From positions 1 to 40,312 of the forward strand of contig URYG01000003.1 of NCBI GenBank assembly GCA_900551985.1: 40,312 nt of DNA, written 5' to 3'. Under the pieces are notes generated by a model, which saw nothing but the letters and a program-made list of their open reading frames with translations, was not told the DNA's origin and did not search any database. This document shows, piece after piece, positions 33,609-40,312 of the stretch. This DNA comes from an uncultured Prevotella sp. Lineage in GTDB: Bacteria; Bacteroidota; Bacteroidia; Bacteroidales; Bacteroidaceae. Numbering within the stretch: the stretch's first letter is position 1; every line of letters begins with the position of its first letter. The translations under genes were made by a program, and so were the position numbers.

Positions 33609-35135
33609 CTACTCTTGAGCCGTCTGCGTCTCCGGCCAGTTCACCAGATACAGCATTTCCGTAGCTCGCGTAAAGGCGGTATAAAGCCAATGGATATAAT
33701 CGGGATTGAGCATATCATCCGTCATGTAGCCCTGATCTACATACACATGTGCCCACTGTCCGCCCTGCGCCTTGTGGCAGGTTACGGCGTATGCAAATTT
33801 CACCTGCAGGGCATTGAAGAACTGATCCTGTCGGATCGCCTTCATCCTATCTGCCTTGAGCGGAATATCCTGATAATCCTCTTCTATCTGATGGAAGAGC
33901 TGCTCCTGCTGTTCATGGGTCAGGGCAGGCGCCTCGCTCGTCAATGTATCCAGCAGCACCGTAGCTTCCAGCTCATAGTTGTCGTAATCGGGAAACTGGA
34001 GCAGCAGCGTGGCAAAACGGAAGCCATAGAGGTCGATGCGGCGGCGCACCTTCAGTACTTTCGCCCGATCGCCATTCGCCAGGAATGCAGGAATCTCGTT
34101 ACTTTGAACTTTGAAGTTGGAACTTTGAACTGTATGATTAGCTGCATCTGCTCCTGAAGCCTCTGTTTTGATTCCAGACTTCAGAATCTTCTTTCTTTCT
34201 TCCTCCATCCAGTAATAATTGTTCTTCACAATCATGAGGATGTCGCCCTGCGAAAGCTCCTCTTCCCTATCCAGCACCATATTGCGGATGCCCTGGTTGA
34301 AGATGTTTGCACGCTTATTGCTGCGGGTCACCACGATGGTATCATCCAAACCTACATGGTGGTAGCTGTCGGCTAGCGCCTCTATCAGTTCGGCTCCAGG
34401 CATCGGTTTGATGTCCGAATAGCCAGCAAAATGAATCTTCGGGAGTTGGGTGATGTCATCGTGCGTAATCATCTGTCTGATCATCGTGGCATTATAGAGA
34501 ATACCCGATTCCTCGCTCTGTCGGAGTACCTCGTTCAGATCACATTCATACACCTTCAGACCATATCCCTCCAGCATCGCCGCATGCAGGGCTGGCGATT
34601 CCTCCTTGCCTACAGGAGGCAACTGCGCCTTGTCACCTATCAGCAGCAAGCGGTCGTTACGTCCCTGATACACGAAATGCACCAGGTCATCCAACAGGCA
34701 TCCGCTTCCAAAGCTCATCCCTCCCAATCCCATATTGGCAATCATCGACGCTTCATCTACCATGAAAAGCGTATCGGTATAGAGATTATCATTCAGATTA
34801 AACTGTCCCTCTACTCCCGAAAACGATTTTTCACGATAGATACGGCGATGGATGGTATAGGCAGGCGAACCGCTGTTCAGCGAGAACACCTTCGCAGCCC
34901 TACCCGTAGGTGCCAGGAGCATCACCTTCTGGCGAATCTCCTTCAGGGTCCTGACGATGGCACCCGAGAGCGTTGTCTTACCCGTACCCGCACTACCTCG
35001 CAGAATCATCACGGCATGCGGATCTCTATCGGTAAGAAACTCAGCAAACACCTCCAGGGCATGTGCCTGTTCCTGGGTTGGCGGAAAGCCAAATTGCTGC
35101 AATATCTTATATTTTAGCTCGTCTATTATCATCAA
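33609..35135 (-). CDS. RecD-like ATP-dependent DNA helicase (superfamily 1)
   Basis: A 508-residue SF1 helicase of the RecD/AAA_30 plus UvrD_C_2 type. Motifs in order: GSAGTGKTT (47-55, Walker A), LFMVDEASM (about 131-139, Walker B), GDKAQLPPVG (about 169-178, motif III), VTRSNKRANI (motif IV) and, near the end, YAVTCHKAQGGQW (motif V) and YTAFTRATE (motif VI). It probably unwinds DNA from 5' to 3' in repair or recombination. Residues about 318-346 carry a hydrophilic insertion (NHTVQSSNFKVQSNE) encoded by GTTCAAA-type repeats that otherwise occur between genes. It is divergent to the 35306 gene. Confidence 0.9.
   Translation of the reverse strand: MMIIDELKYKILQQFGFPPTQEQAHALEVFAEFLTDRDPHAVMILRGSAGTGKTTLSGAIVRTLKEIRQKVMLLAPTGRAAKVFSLNSGSPAYTIHRRIYREKSFSGVEGQFNLNDNLYTDTLFMVDEASMIANMGLGGMSFGSGCLLDDLVHFVYQGRNDRLLLIGDKAQLPPVGKEESPALHAAMLEGYGLKVYECDLNEVLRQSEESGILYNATMIRQMITHDDITQLPKIHFAGYSDIKPMPGAELIEALADSYHHVGLDDTIVVTRSNKRANIFNQGIRNMVLDREEELSQGDILMIVKNNYYWMEEERKKILKSGIKTEASGADAANHTVQSSNFKVQSNEIPAFLANGDRAKVLKVRRRIDLYGFRFATLLLQFPDYDNYELEATVLLDTLTSEAPALTHEQQEQLFHQIEEDYQDIPLKADRMKAIRQDQFFNALQVKFAYAVTCHKAQGGQWAHVYVDQGYMTDDMLNPDYIHWLYTAFTRATEMLYLVNWPETQTAQE
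34107..34140 (-). repeat. GTTCAAAG-type short repeat inside the helicase gene
   Basis: In the coding direction the stretch reads GTTCAAAGTTCC then AACTTCAAAGTTCAAAG, four degenerate copies of the unit that also makes up 36651-36683 between genes. It keeps the reading frame. Confidence 0.7.
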
Positions 35136-35180
35136 TTTGTTATTTATCCTTTAATAATTAATAATTTCAACGCCAAATAT

Positions 35181-35211
35181 TTTGCGTTGTCTCCGTTTTG
35201 CATTATCTTTG
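35181..35211 (+). promoter_or_regulatory. Upstream promoter for the 35306-rsmD genes
   Basis: TTTG (35181-35184) and TATCTTTG (35204-35211), 19 bp apart, form a complete promoter on the plus strand. Confidence 0.65.
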
Positions 35212-35231
35212 CAGAAGATAAGCTGCACTCG

Positions 35232-35277
35232 GCAATTTGAAAGCAAGCTTTCATTGCGCTCGTTTGCATTATCTTTG
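35232..35277 (+). promoter_or_regulatory. Leader hairpin and second -7 element before the 35306 gene
   Basis: GCAAT-TT-GAAAGC (35232-35244) pairs with GCTTTC-ATTGC (35247-35257). TTTGCATTATCTTTGCA then repeats the sequence of the first promoter 66 bp downstream, with TATCTTTG at 35270-35277. No -33 element fits the second box. The 35237 TTG is inside the hairpin and is not a start. Confidence 0.5.
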
Positions 35278-35305
35278 CAATGCAAAAGTACTAATACTTT
35301 TTGAA

Positions 35306-35794
35306 ATGAGAATGAAATTAAGAAAAATAAACAATAATGCCATTCTGGGCGCCTGCGTCATTATCATGATGCTGCTTTGCGCTCTCAGTATCAGCCAGCC
35401 TCTCATCTTCGAGAAACAGATGGCGAGCCGCGAAGCTGAGGTGAAGGAGAAACTGATACTCATCCGTTCTGCCGAAGAAAGATACAGGGCGAAGTACGGA
35501 GTCTATACTGGCGATTTCGATGTCCTCATCAAGGCGAAGTATCTCAAGGCTGAGGATACCCTCATCCCTTATTCCGATGGCAGGAAATTCTCGCTCGCCG
35601 CCACCACCATCATCCATAAAAGCGGAAAGCAGATTCCGCTGATGGAATGCGGAGCCACCTACGAAGACTATCTCGATGGTCTCAACGAGGAGGCGATTCA
35701 ACAGGTAACAGAAAAAGCTTCCGATGCCGGTAACTTCCCTGGATTAAAGATCGGAGACATCACCAAAGACAACGACAATGCAAGTAATTGGTAA
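35306..35794 (+). CDS. Pseudopilin-like single-pass membrane protein, function unknown
   Basis: A 162-residue protein with one N-terminal membrane helix (about 13-32, LGACVIIMMLLCALSIS) after a short basic start, then a predicted long helix (EAEVKEKLILIRSAEERYRAKYG) and a small soluble part. The helix followed by YGVYTGDFDVLI resembles type II pseudopilins, but no prepilin peptidase site is clear. ATG 35306 is chosen because upstream codons overlap the promoter and hairpin. It overlaps the next gene by 17 bp and probably acts with it. Confidence 0.75.
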   Translation: MRMKLRKINNNAILGACVIIMMLLCALSISQPLIFEKQMASREAEVKEKLILIRSAEERYRAKYGVYTGDFDVLIKAKYLKAEDTLIPYSDGRKFSLAATTIIHKSGKQIPLMECGATYEDYLDGLNEEAIQQVTEKASDAGNFPGLKIGDITKDNDNASNW

Positions 35795-36590
35795 GAAAAA
35801 AACACAGCAAGCACGACTCACCATCCGTGTGAGCAAGAATACACTCAGCTTCTCGGTAGTAGATCGAGAAGCCGAGCACCAGTTGATATACGAACCTTAC
35901 ACCGTGAAAAGCGGTGTATCGATAGCTGCCAACCTGCGTCAGGCTTTCGGCGAAAGCGAACTCCTGCAGCGCGGCTATCAGAAGGTGCGTGTCTATATCG
36001 ATACACCTATCCTGCTGGTTCCTATCGAGGAATTCCACGAGGAAGACCTCACCGTGCTCTATCAGCATGCCTTCACGGGCAGTCACAGCGATGCCATCCT
36101 CTACAGGGTGCAGCCGAATCTGAATGTGGTAGCCGTTTTCCCGATCAACAAGGATCTGAAGATGGTGATAGAAGACAACTTCCAGGATGTGCGCTTCACC
36201 CCTATCATGCAGCCGATGTGGAACTACCTGCACAAGCGCAGCTTCACGGGTATCTACCACAAGCTCTATGCGTATTTCCACGACAAGAAAGTGGATATCT
36301 TCTGTTTCGAGAAAAACAGATTCAAGTTCTACAATTCCTTCCAGGCTGATCATGCCAAGGATGCACTCTACTTCATCCTCTTCGTATGGAAGCAGCTGGG
36401 ACTGCAGCAGATGCAGGATGAGCTGCATGTTGCGGGCGATATTCCGGATAAGGACTGGTTCCTCTACAATGCCAAGCTCTATGTCAAGAAGACCTTCCTC
36501 CTGAATCCGAGCGCCGAGTTCAATCGTGCGCCCATCACGGAAATCAAGGGAATGCCGTTCGATCTGCTGACGCTCTACTTGAGTAAGTGA
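35778..36590 (+). CDS. DUF3822 family protein
   Basis: A 270-residue soluble protein matching the Bacteroidetes DUF3822 family by its pattern (an N-terminal half with FSVVDREAEHQLIYE, and a C-terminal half with FCFEKNRFKFYNSFQADHAKDALYFILF), suggestive of an actin-like ATPase fold related to pilus assembly proteins. No experimentally known role. The start ATG 35778 lies inside the end of the preceding gene, and rsmD follows 99 bp later. This three-gene order appears common in Bacteroidales. Confidence 0.8.
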   Translation: MQVIGKKKTQQARLTIRVSKNTLSFSVVDREAEHQLIYEPYTVKSGVSIAANLRQAFGESELLQRGYQKVRVYIDTPILLVPIEEFHEEDLTVLYQHAFTGSHSDAILYRVQPNLNVVAVFPINKDLKMVIEDNFQDVRFTPIMQPMWNYLHKRSFTGIYHKLYAYFHDKKVDIFCFEKNRFKFYNSFQADHAKDALYFILFVWKQLGLQQMQDELHVAGDIPDKDWFLYNAKLYVKKTFLLNPSAEFNRAPITEIKGMPFDLLTLYLSK

Positions 36591-36650
36591 AGAACGAAGA
36601 GTGAAGAGTGAAAAATTCAATAGCTTAGCTAATCATAAAGTTCAAAGCTC

Positions 36651-36683
36651 AATGTTCAAAGTTCAAAGTAAATAAGTTCAAAG
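36651..36683 (+). repeat. GTTCAAAG-type short repeats between DUF3822 and rsmD
   Basis: Degenerate copies of GTTCAAAG in the 99-bp gap, preceded by a second simple repeat, GAAGAGTGAAGAGTGAA (about 36596-36612). The first kind recurs inside the helicase gene at 34107-34140. Confidence 0.7.
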
Positions 36684-36689
36684 TTAATT

Positions 36690-37220
36690 ATGAGAATCAT
36701 AACAGGACAATATAAGGGTCGCCACTTCGACATACCACGTTCGTTCAAGGCGCGACCAACTACAGATTTCGCAAAGGAGAACATCTTTAATGTTTTGCAG
36801 AATTACATCGATTTCGAGGATGCCACAGCCCTCGACCTCTTTGCCGGCACTGGCAGCATCTCGCTGGAACTGGTATCCCGTGGATGCAGCCGAGTAATCA
36901 GCGTAGAGGCCGACCGCGACCATGCCAACTTCATCCGCGAGTGTTTCAAGAAACTGGGCGAAGACAGGGATCTTCTGATTCGTGGCGATGTATTCCGCTT
37001 TCTGAGAACCTGCAAGCAGAAGTTCGATTTCATCTTTGCCGATCCGCCATACGCACTGGAGAAGCTTCCAGAGATTCCAGACCTCGTACTGAATGGTGAC
37101 CTTCTCAACGAAGAGGGCATCTTCGTTTTCGAGCATGGCAAGAACTACGATTTCTCCGACCATCCAAGATTCCTGGAACACAGAAGTTACGGAAGCGTAA
37201 ACTTCTCGATATTCAGATGA
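36690..37220 (+). CDS. rsmD: 16S rRNA (guanine966-N2)-methyltransferase
   Basis: A 176-residue SAM-dependent methyltransferase. Visible are the RsmD N-terminus MRIITGQYKGR...RPTTDFAKENIFN (1-35), the SAM-binding motif LDLFAGTGSISLE (48-60), and the catalytic motif FADPPYAL (116-123) with DPPY at 118-121. It methylates N2 of G966 in 16S rRNA during 30S assembly. Length matches the family. Confidence 0.95.
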   Translation: MRIITGQYKGRHFDIPRSFKARPTTDFAKENIFNVLQNYIDFEDATALDLFAGTGSISLELVSRGCSRVISVEADRDHANFIRECFKKLGEDRDLLIRGDVFRFLRTCKQKFDFIFADPPYALEKLPEIPDLVLNGDLLNEEGIFVFEHGKNYDFSDHPRFLEHRSYGSVNFSIFR

Positions 37221-37225
37221 ATTAG

Positions 37226-37494
37226 AGAGGGTGTGTCTTTATTCATCGGATTACGCGGATGAATCAGAACCTTAACCGCCTTTCTCGGATTACGCACGGA
37301 TTTTAAACGGAAACCGACCTGACGGTCGTAGCGATCCCCCCTAAAACAGAAACTCTACGGCACTAGCCTATGGCCGCAAGGCCAAAATCCGTTTAAATTC
37401 CGTGCGTAATCCGTACAGCAAGAATGTTCCGTTAACTCAGCGTAATCCGATGAAGAAAATCGATGAAAAAAAAACGAAAAAGAGGGTGTGTCTT
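37226..37494. repeat. Nested palindromic intergenic element with flanking 14-bp direct repeats
   Basis: AGAGGGTGTGTCTT occurs at 37226-37239 and 37481-37494. Between them lie outer inverted repeats TTCATCGGATTACGC (37242-37256) and its complement (37440-37454), and inner 26-bp inverted repeats (37286-37311 and 37388-37413, one mismatch; core GGATTACGCACGGA). Small hairpins CGACC-TGAC-GGTCG (37315-37328) and TGGCC-GCAA-GGCCA (37371-37384) are inside. No open reading frame exists. It may be a non-autonomous mobile repeat or a structured RNA; the family was not recognised. Confidence 0.7.
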
Positions 37495-37513
37495 GGACTT
37501 TTGACACTTTTTT

Positions 37514-38938
37514 TTACAGCAGCGGCGAAAGCAATCTTACGATACTCTCGAACAATCTTTTCAGGAACGGGCGCTTCACGAAATACGCCACATCATCCAC
37601 CAGAATACTCCTGGATTCATCCTTCAGATAAATCCGCTTGATTCTCTGCGCCATTTCCTCATCATAGAAGAAGGCATTCGCCTCGAAATTATTCTCGAAA
37701 CTCCGGAAATCCACATTCGTGCTGCCCACGGTACAGAGATTGTCATCGCTCACCAGCAACTTGCTGTGATTGAATCCACCCGTATAGAGATAAACCTTCA
37801 CGCCAGCCTCTATCGCCTCCATCAGATAAGAGCGGGAAGCCCACTCCACCATCCTGGCATCTGAATGTCTAGGCATCAGCAAGCGGATATCCACTCCCGC
37901 CAGCGCCGCCGTACGCATCGCAAAGAGCACAGGCTCAGTAGGCAGGAAATAAGGCGTCTCCATATACACATACTTCTGCGCCTGGAGCAGAATGCGAACA
38001 TATCCCTGCATGATATCAGGCCATGGCGCAATCGGACTGCTCGTCACTACCTGCACCAGACAGTTATTCCTAATCTTCGAATCCACCGGCGGATAATACT
38101 TTCGGTTTGACACCAAGGTGCGATCCACAAAATACCAGTCAATCAGGAAAGCACGCTGCAGGGCATACACACCTCCGCCCTCAATCCTCAGATGCGTATC
38201 GCGCCACTTCTGTTTCCCGGTGCCCTTCACATAGCGCTTGGCGATGTTCATGCCACCGATGAATCCTACCCTGCCGTCTATCACGCATATCTTGCGGTGA
38301 TTGCGGTAGTTCACCTTGCTGGTAAACGCCGGGAACCTTACCGGCATGAAGGAATGCACATCTATGCCCGCTTCTCTCATACGCTCAAAGAAGGCATCCT
38401 TCACCTTCCAGCAGCCCACATCATCGTATATCAGTCTGACTTCCACTCCCTGCTCCGCCTTGTCTATCAGGGCATCAGCCACCAGATAGCCCAGGGCATC
38501 ATCCTCGAAGATATAGGTATCCAGATGGATATGATGCTTCGCCTGACCTATCTCATATAATAAGGAGAAGATGAATTCATAACCGTCGGTAAAGATATCC
38601 ACCTCGTTGTCCTTAAACGGGAATGCCCAGTTCTGATTGGTAAAGAGATTCATCAGCGGCTTGTTGTTGGCTGGGATATGCAGATTCTCCTGCTCGGCAA
38701 ACTCCAGCATCGAGCGCTTGGTCAACTGGTCCATGCTTCTATCGCTGATCAGCCGTTCCTTTCTCGTGTTCTGCCCGAAGAAGATGTAGAAGATGATTCC
38801 CACGAAAGGCATGAAGGCAAGCACAAGAATCCACGCCATCGTCTTGGCGGGCTGTCGGTTGTCCATCAAGACGGTGATGATAGCGGGAATCATGATCGCC
38901 ATATAAAGCAAGAGATAAATCCAATGAAAATATATCAT
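37514..38938 (-). CDS. cls: Cardiolipin synthase
   Basis: A 474-residue phospholipase-D-family enzyme with two N-terminal membrane helices (about 5-55). It carries both HKD motifs: HRKICVID (His 214) and HSKLLVSD (His 391). It joins two phosphatidylglycerol molecules into cardiolipin and glycerol at the inner membrane. Length (about 480) matches bacterial Cls. It begins 15 bp behind dnaG on the same strand, so the two are probably transcribed together. Confidence 0.95.
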   Translation of the reverse strand: MIYFHWIYLLLYMAIMIPAIITVLMDNRQPAKTMAWILVLAFMPFVGIIFYIFFGQNTRKERLISDRSMDQLTKRSMLEFAEQENLHIPANNKPLMNLFTNQNWAFPFKDNEVDIFTDGYEFIFSLLYEIGQAKHHIHLDTYIFEDDALGYLVADALIDKAEQGVEVRLIYDDVGCWKVKDAFFERMREAGIDVHSFMPVRFPAFTSKVNYRNHRKICVIDGRVGFIGGMNIAKRYVKGTGKQKWRDTHLRIEGGGVYALQRAFLIDWYFVDRTLVSNRKYYPPVDSKIRNNCLVQVVTSSPIAPWPDIMQGYVRILLQAQKYVYMETPYFLPTEPVLFAMRTAALAGVDIRLLMPRHSDARMVEWASRSYLMEAIEAGVKVYLYTGGFNHSKLLVSDDNLCTVGSTNVDFRSFENNFEANAFFYDEEMAQRIKRIYLKDESRSILVDDVAYFVKRPFLKRLFESIVRLLSPLL

Positions 38939-38953
38939 ACCTTTCTTTTTTAT

Positions 38954-40312
38954 CTAGTTGAATACCGAGTTGGTCTGGCTGGCAAGCAGCGAGTTCATCT
39001 TCTTCAGTTTCATAAACTCCTCCACCAGCTCCCTGTTCGTAGGGTTTCTGGCAAACTCCTGCTGCACCTCTATCAGTCGCTGTGCGATATAATGCGTGCG
39101 GAAGCTCAGCAGATCCTTGAAGACAAACTGGCGCAGCTTCTCAGCGTTCAGCTTCAGCTGCAGACTCGCCGTGGAAACCTCCTGGTCGCCCGTAGGCAGA
39201 CCGGCAATCCTGCTCACCTCCGGATTCGGATGGTTGGCAAAATAGGTTTCCGCCACGAAGTTCTCATCCTCCAGATGCTCCAGCGTCTCCTGCAATATCT
39301 GGTTATAGAGTTCGTTATGGAATCTGAATTCATCGCCCGACATATCCAGATAGATATATTGTGCTATCGGCAGTTCGATATCGTTGCCCTCCACATCCTT
39401 CACCACGATATGCTTTTCTCCATGGTGAATGATCAGCTTCACCAGCAGGTCTTCTACCTCCAGCAGCTTGTCCAGCGGCGTTACGCCCCTCATGGCAGCC
39501 TGCATTCCCTGCTGTGGGGCAGTAGCCTTCGGGTCTCTCAGTCCAGCCGCGCGCCGTTCTGCCTTCACCTGCTCGCTCATGCCGTTTCTCACGAAGTTGT
39601 TCAGCGCATTCACGATAATCGCCTCGTTCACACCCAGTCGGTGGGCGCAGTCGGTGATATAAGAGGCTCGGGTAATCTGGTTCTTGATCTTCGAGATGCT
39701 CTCCACGATGCTGTTGATTGCCTGGCTTCTCTTCACCGGATCGGTCACGCCGTTCAGCGAGAGGTCGGTCTTAAACTGTATGAAGTCCTTCTGGTTTTCC
39801 TCTATGTATTTTCTGAAGTCGGCAGCGGTATGGTTTCGGGCAAAGCTGTCCGGGTCGTTTCCATCCGGCAGGAAGAGCACCTTTACGTTCATCTCCTCCT
39901 CCAGCAGCATGTCGGTACCTCGCAGCGCCGCATGCACACCCGCAGCATCGCCGTCGTAGAGCAATACGATGTTGCTGGTGAATCGGTGGAGCAGTCTGAT
40001 CTGATGGATGCTCAGCGCCGTACCCGAGTTGGCCACCACGTTTTCGATGCCGCACTGGTGCATGGAGATTACATCCGTATATCCCTCCACCATATACACG
40101 CAGTCTTCCTTGGCGATGGCCTTCTTAGCCTGATACAGTCCGTAGAGTTCCCGCTCCTTGTGGTAGATCATACTGTCGGGCGAGTTCACGTATTTCTGGC
40201 TCACACCCTTGGTACGGGTATCCAGCACGCGTCCGCCGAAAGCCACCACCTTTCCGCTCACACTCAGCCATGGGAAAATGGCACGCCCCGAGAAGAGCCA
40301 TCGGTATGCAGT
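38954..40312 (-). CDS. dnaG: DNA primase DnaG, 3' part (5' end outside window)
   Basis: The C-terminal 452 residues of DnaG. The frame is open to the window end, and the upstream codons (GRAIFPWLS before VSGKVVAFGGRVL) belong to the catalytic core, so the GTG at 40261 is internal. The TOPRIM domain is clear: VYMVEGYTDVISMHQ carries the metal-binding glutamate, and LLYDGDAAGVHAA carries the DGD motif. The C-terminal DnaB-interaction region follows. The protein makes RNA primers at the replication fork. Confidence 0.96.
   Translation of the reverse strand, partial: TAYRWLFSGRAIFPWLSVSGKVVAFGGRVLDTRTKGVSQKYVNSPDSMIYHKERELYGLYQAKKAIAKEDCVYMVEGYTDVISMHQCGIENVVANSGTALSIHQIRLLHRFTSNIVLLYDGDAAGVHAALRGTDMLLEEEMNVKVLFLPDGNDPDSFARNHTAADFRKYIEENQKDFIQFKTDLSLNGVTDPVKRSQAINSIVESISKIKNQITRASYITDCAHRLGVNEAIIVNALNNFVRNGMSEQVKAERRAAGLRDPKATAPQQGMQAAMRGVTPLDKLLEVEDLLVKLIIHHGEKHIVVKDVEGNDIELPIAQYIYLDMSGDEFRFHNELYNQILQETLEHLEDENFVAETYFANHPNPEVSRIAGLPTGDQEVSTASLQLKLNAEKLRQFVFKDLLSFRTHYIAQRLIEVQQEFARNPTNRELVEEFMKLKKMNSLLASQTNSVFN

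Overview
The window looks like a chromosomal segment of a Bacteroidales bacterium, most likely Prevotellaceae (Prevotella/Segatella type). The evidence is a SusC/SusD pair with a hybrid two-component sensor, many promoters with the Bacteroidetes -7 element TAnnTTTG, lack of strong Shine-Dalgarno sites, and Bacteroidales gene sets such as gmd-fcl and DUF3822-rsmD. No phage, conjugative or CRISPR module is visible.

Layout. (1) 1-1216: 3' part of a GH3 beta-glucosidase. (2) 1217-6111: a reshuffled accessory patch. A 34-codon internally deleted lysR relic, an intact ATPase_2/DUF234-type ATPase-nuclease, a short yeiH relic, a second AAA ATPase that lost its Walker motifs and reading frame, then the intact lysR and yeiH. 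(3) 6112-6729: a 618-bp convergent gap filled from about 6205 to 6666 by a degenerate array with an exact 22-bp period. (4) 6730-20864, minus strand: a polysaccharide utilisation locus: HTCS sensor, then GH5 endoglucanase lipoprotein, SusC, SusD, a surface glycan-binding lipoprotein and a periplasmic GH3. The likely route is surface binding and cutting of a beta-glucan, TonB-dependent import of oligosaccharides, then periplasmic hydrolysis to monosaccharide. (5) 21119-25559: M3 peptidase, thioredoxin-like protein, SprT-like metalloprotein and a small unknown protein. (6) 25693-30200: potABCD polyamine ABC transporter operon, with ATGA overlaps between potB, potC and potD. (7) 30201-31100: tRNA-Tyr amid three copies of a palindromic intergenic repeat, one split by a 215-bp MITE-like insertion (a fourth copy is at 23332). 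(8) 31101-33424: gmd-fcl, GDP-L-fucose synthesis. (9) 33609-37220: a RecD-like helicase, then divergently a pseudopilin-like membrane protein, DUF3822 and rsmD. (10) 37221-40312: a nested palindromic element, cardiolipin synthase and the 3' part of dnaG.

The least explained structure is the 22-bp-phased array at 6205-6666. It keeps its period while the unit sequence changes between blocks, and several units are themselves dyad symmetric. Next are the paired lysR/yeiH relics around an ATPase gene, the palindromic operators at the two ATPase promoters, the MITE nested in a 3'-end-associated repeat, and short tandem repeats that have entered coding sequence (potD signal peptide, helicase loop). 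Function predictions come from motifs and family knowledge only. No database search was possible.
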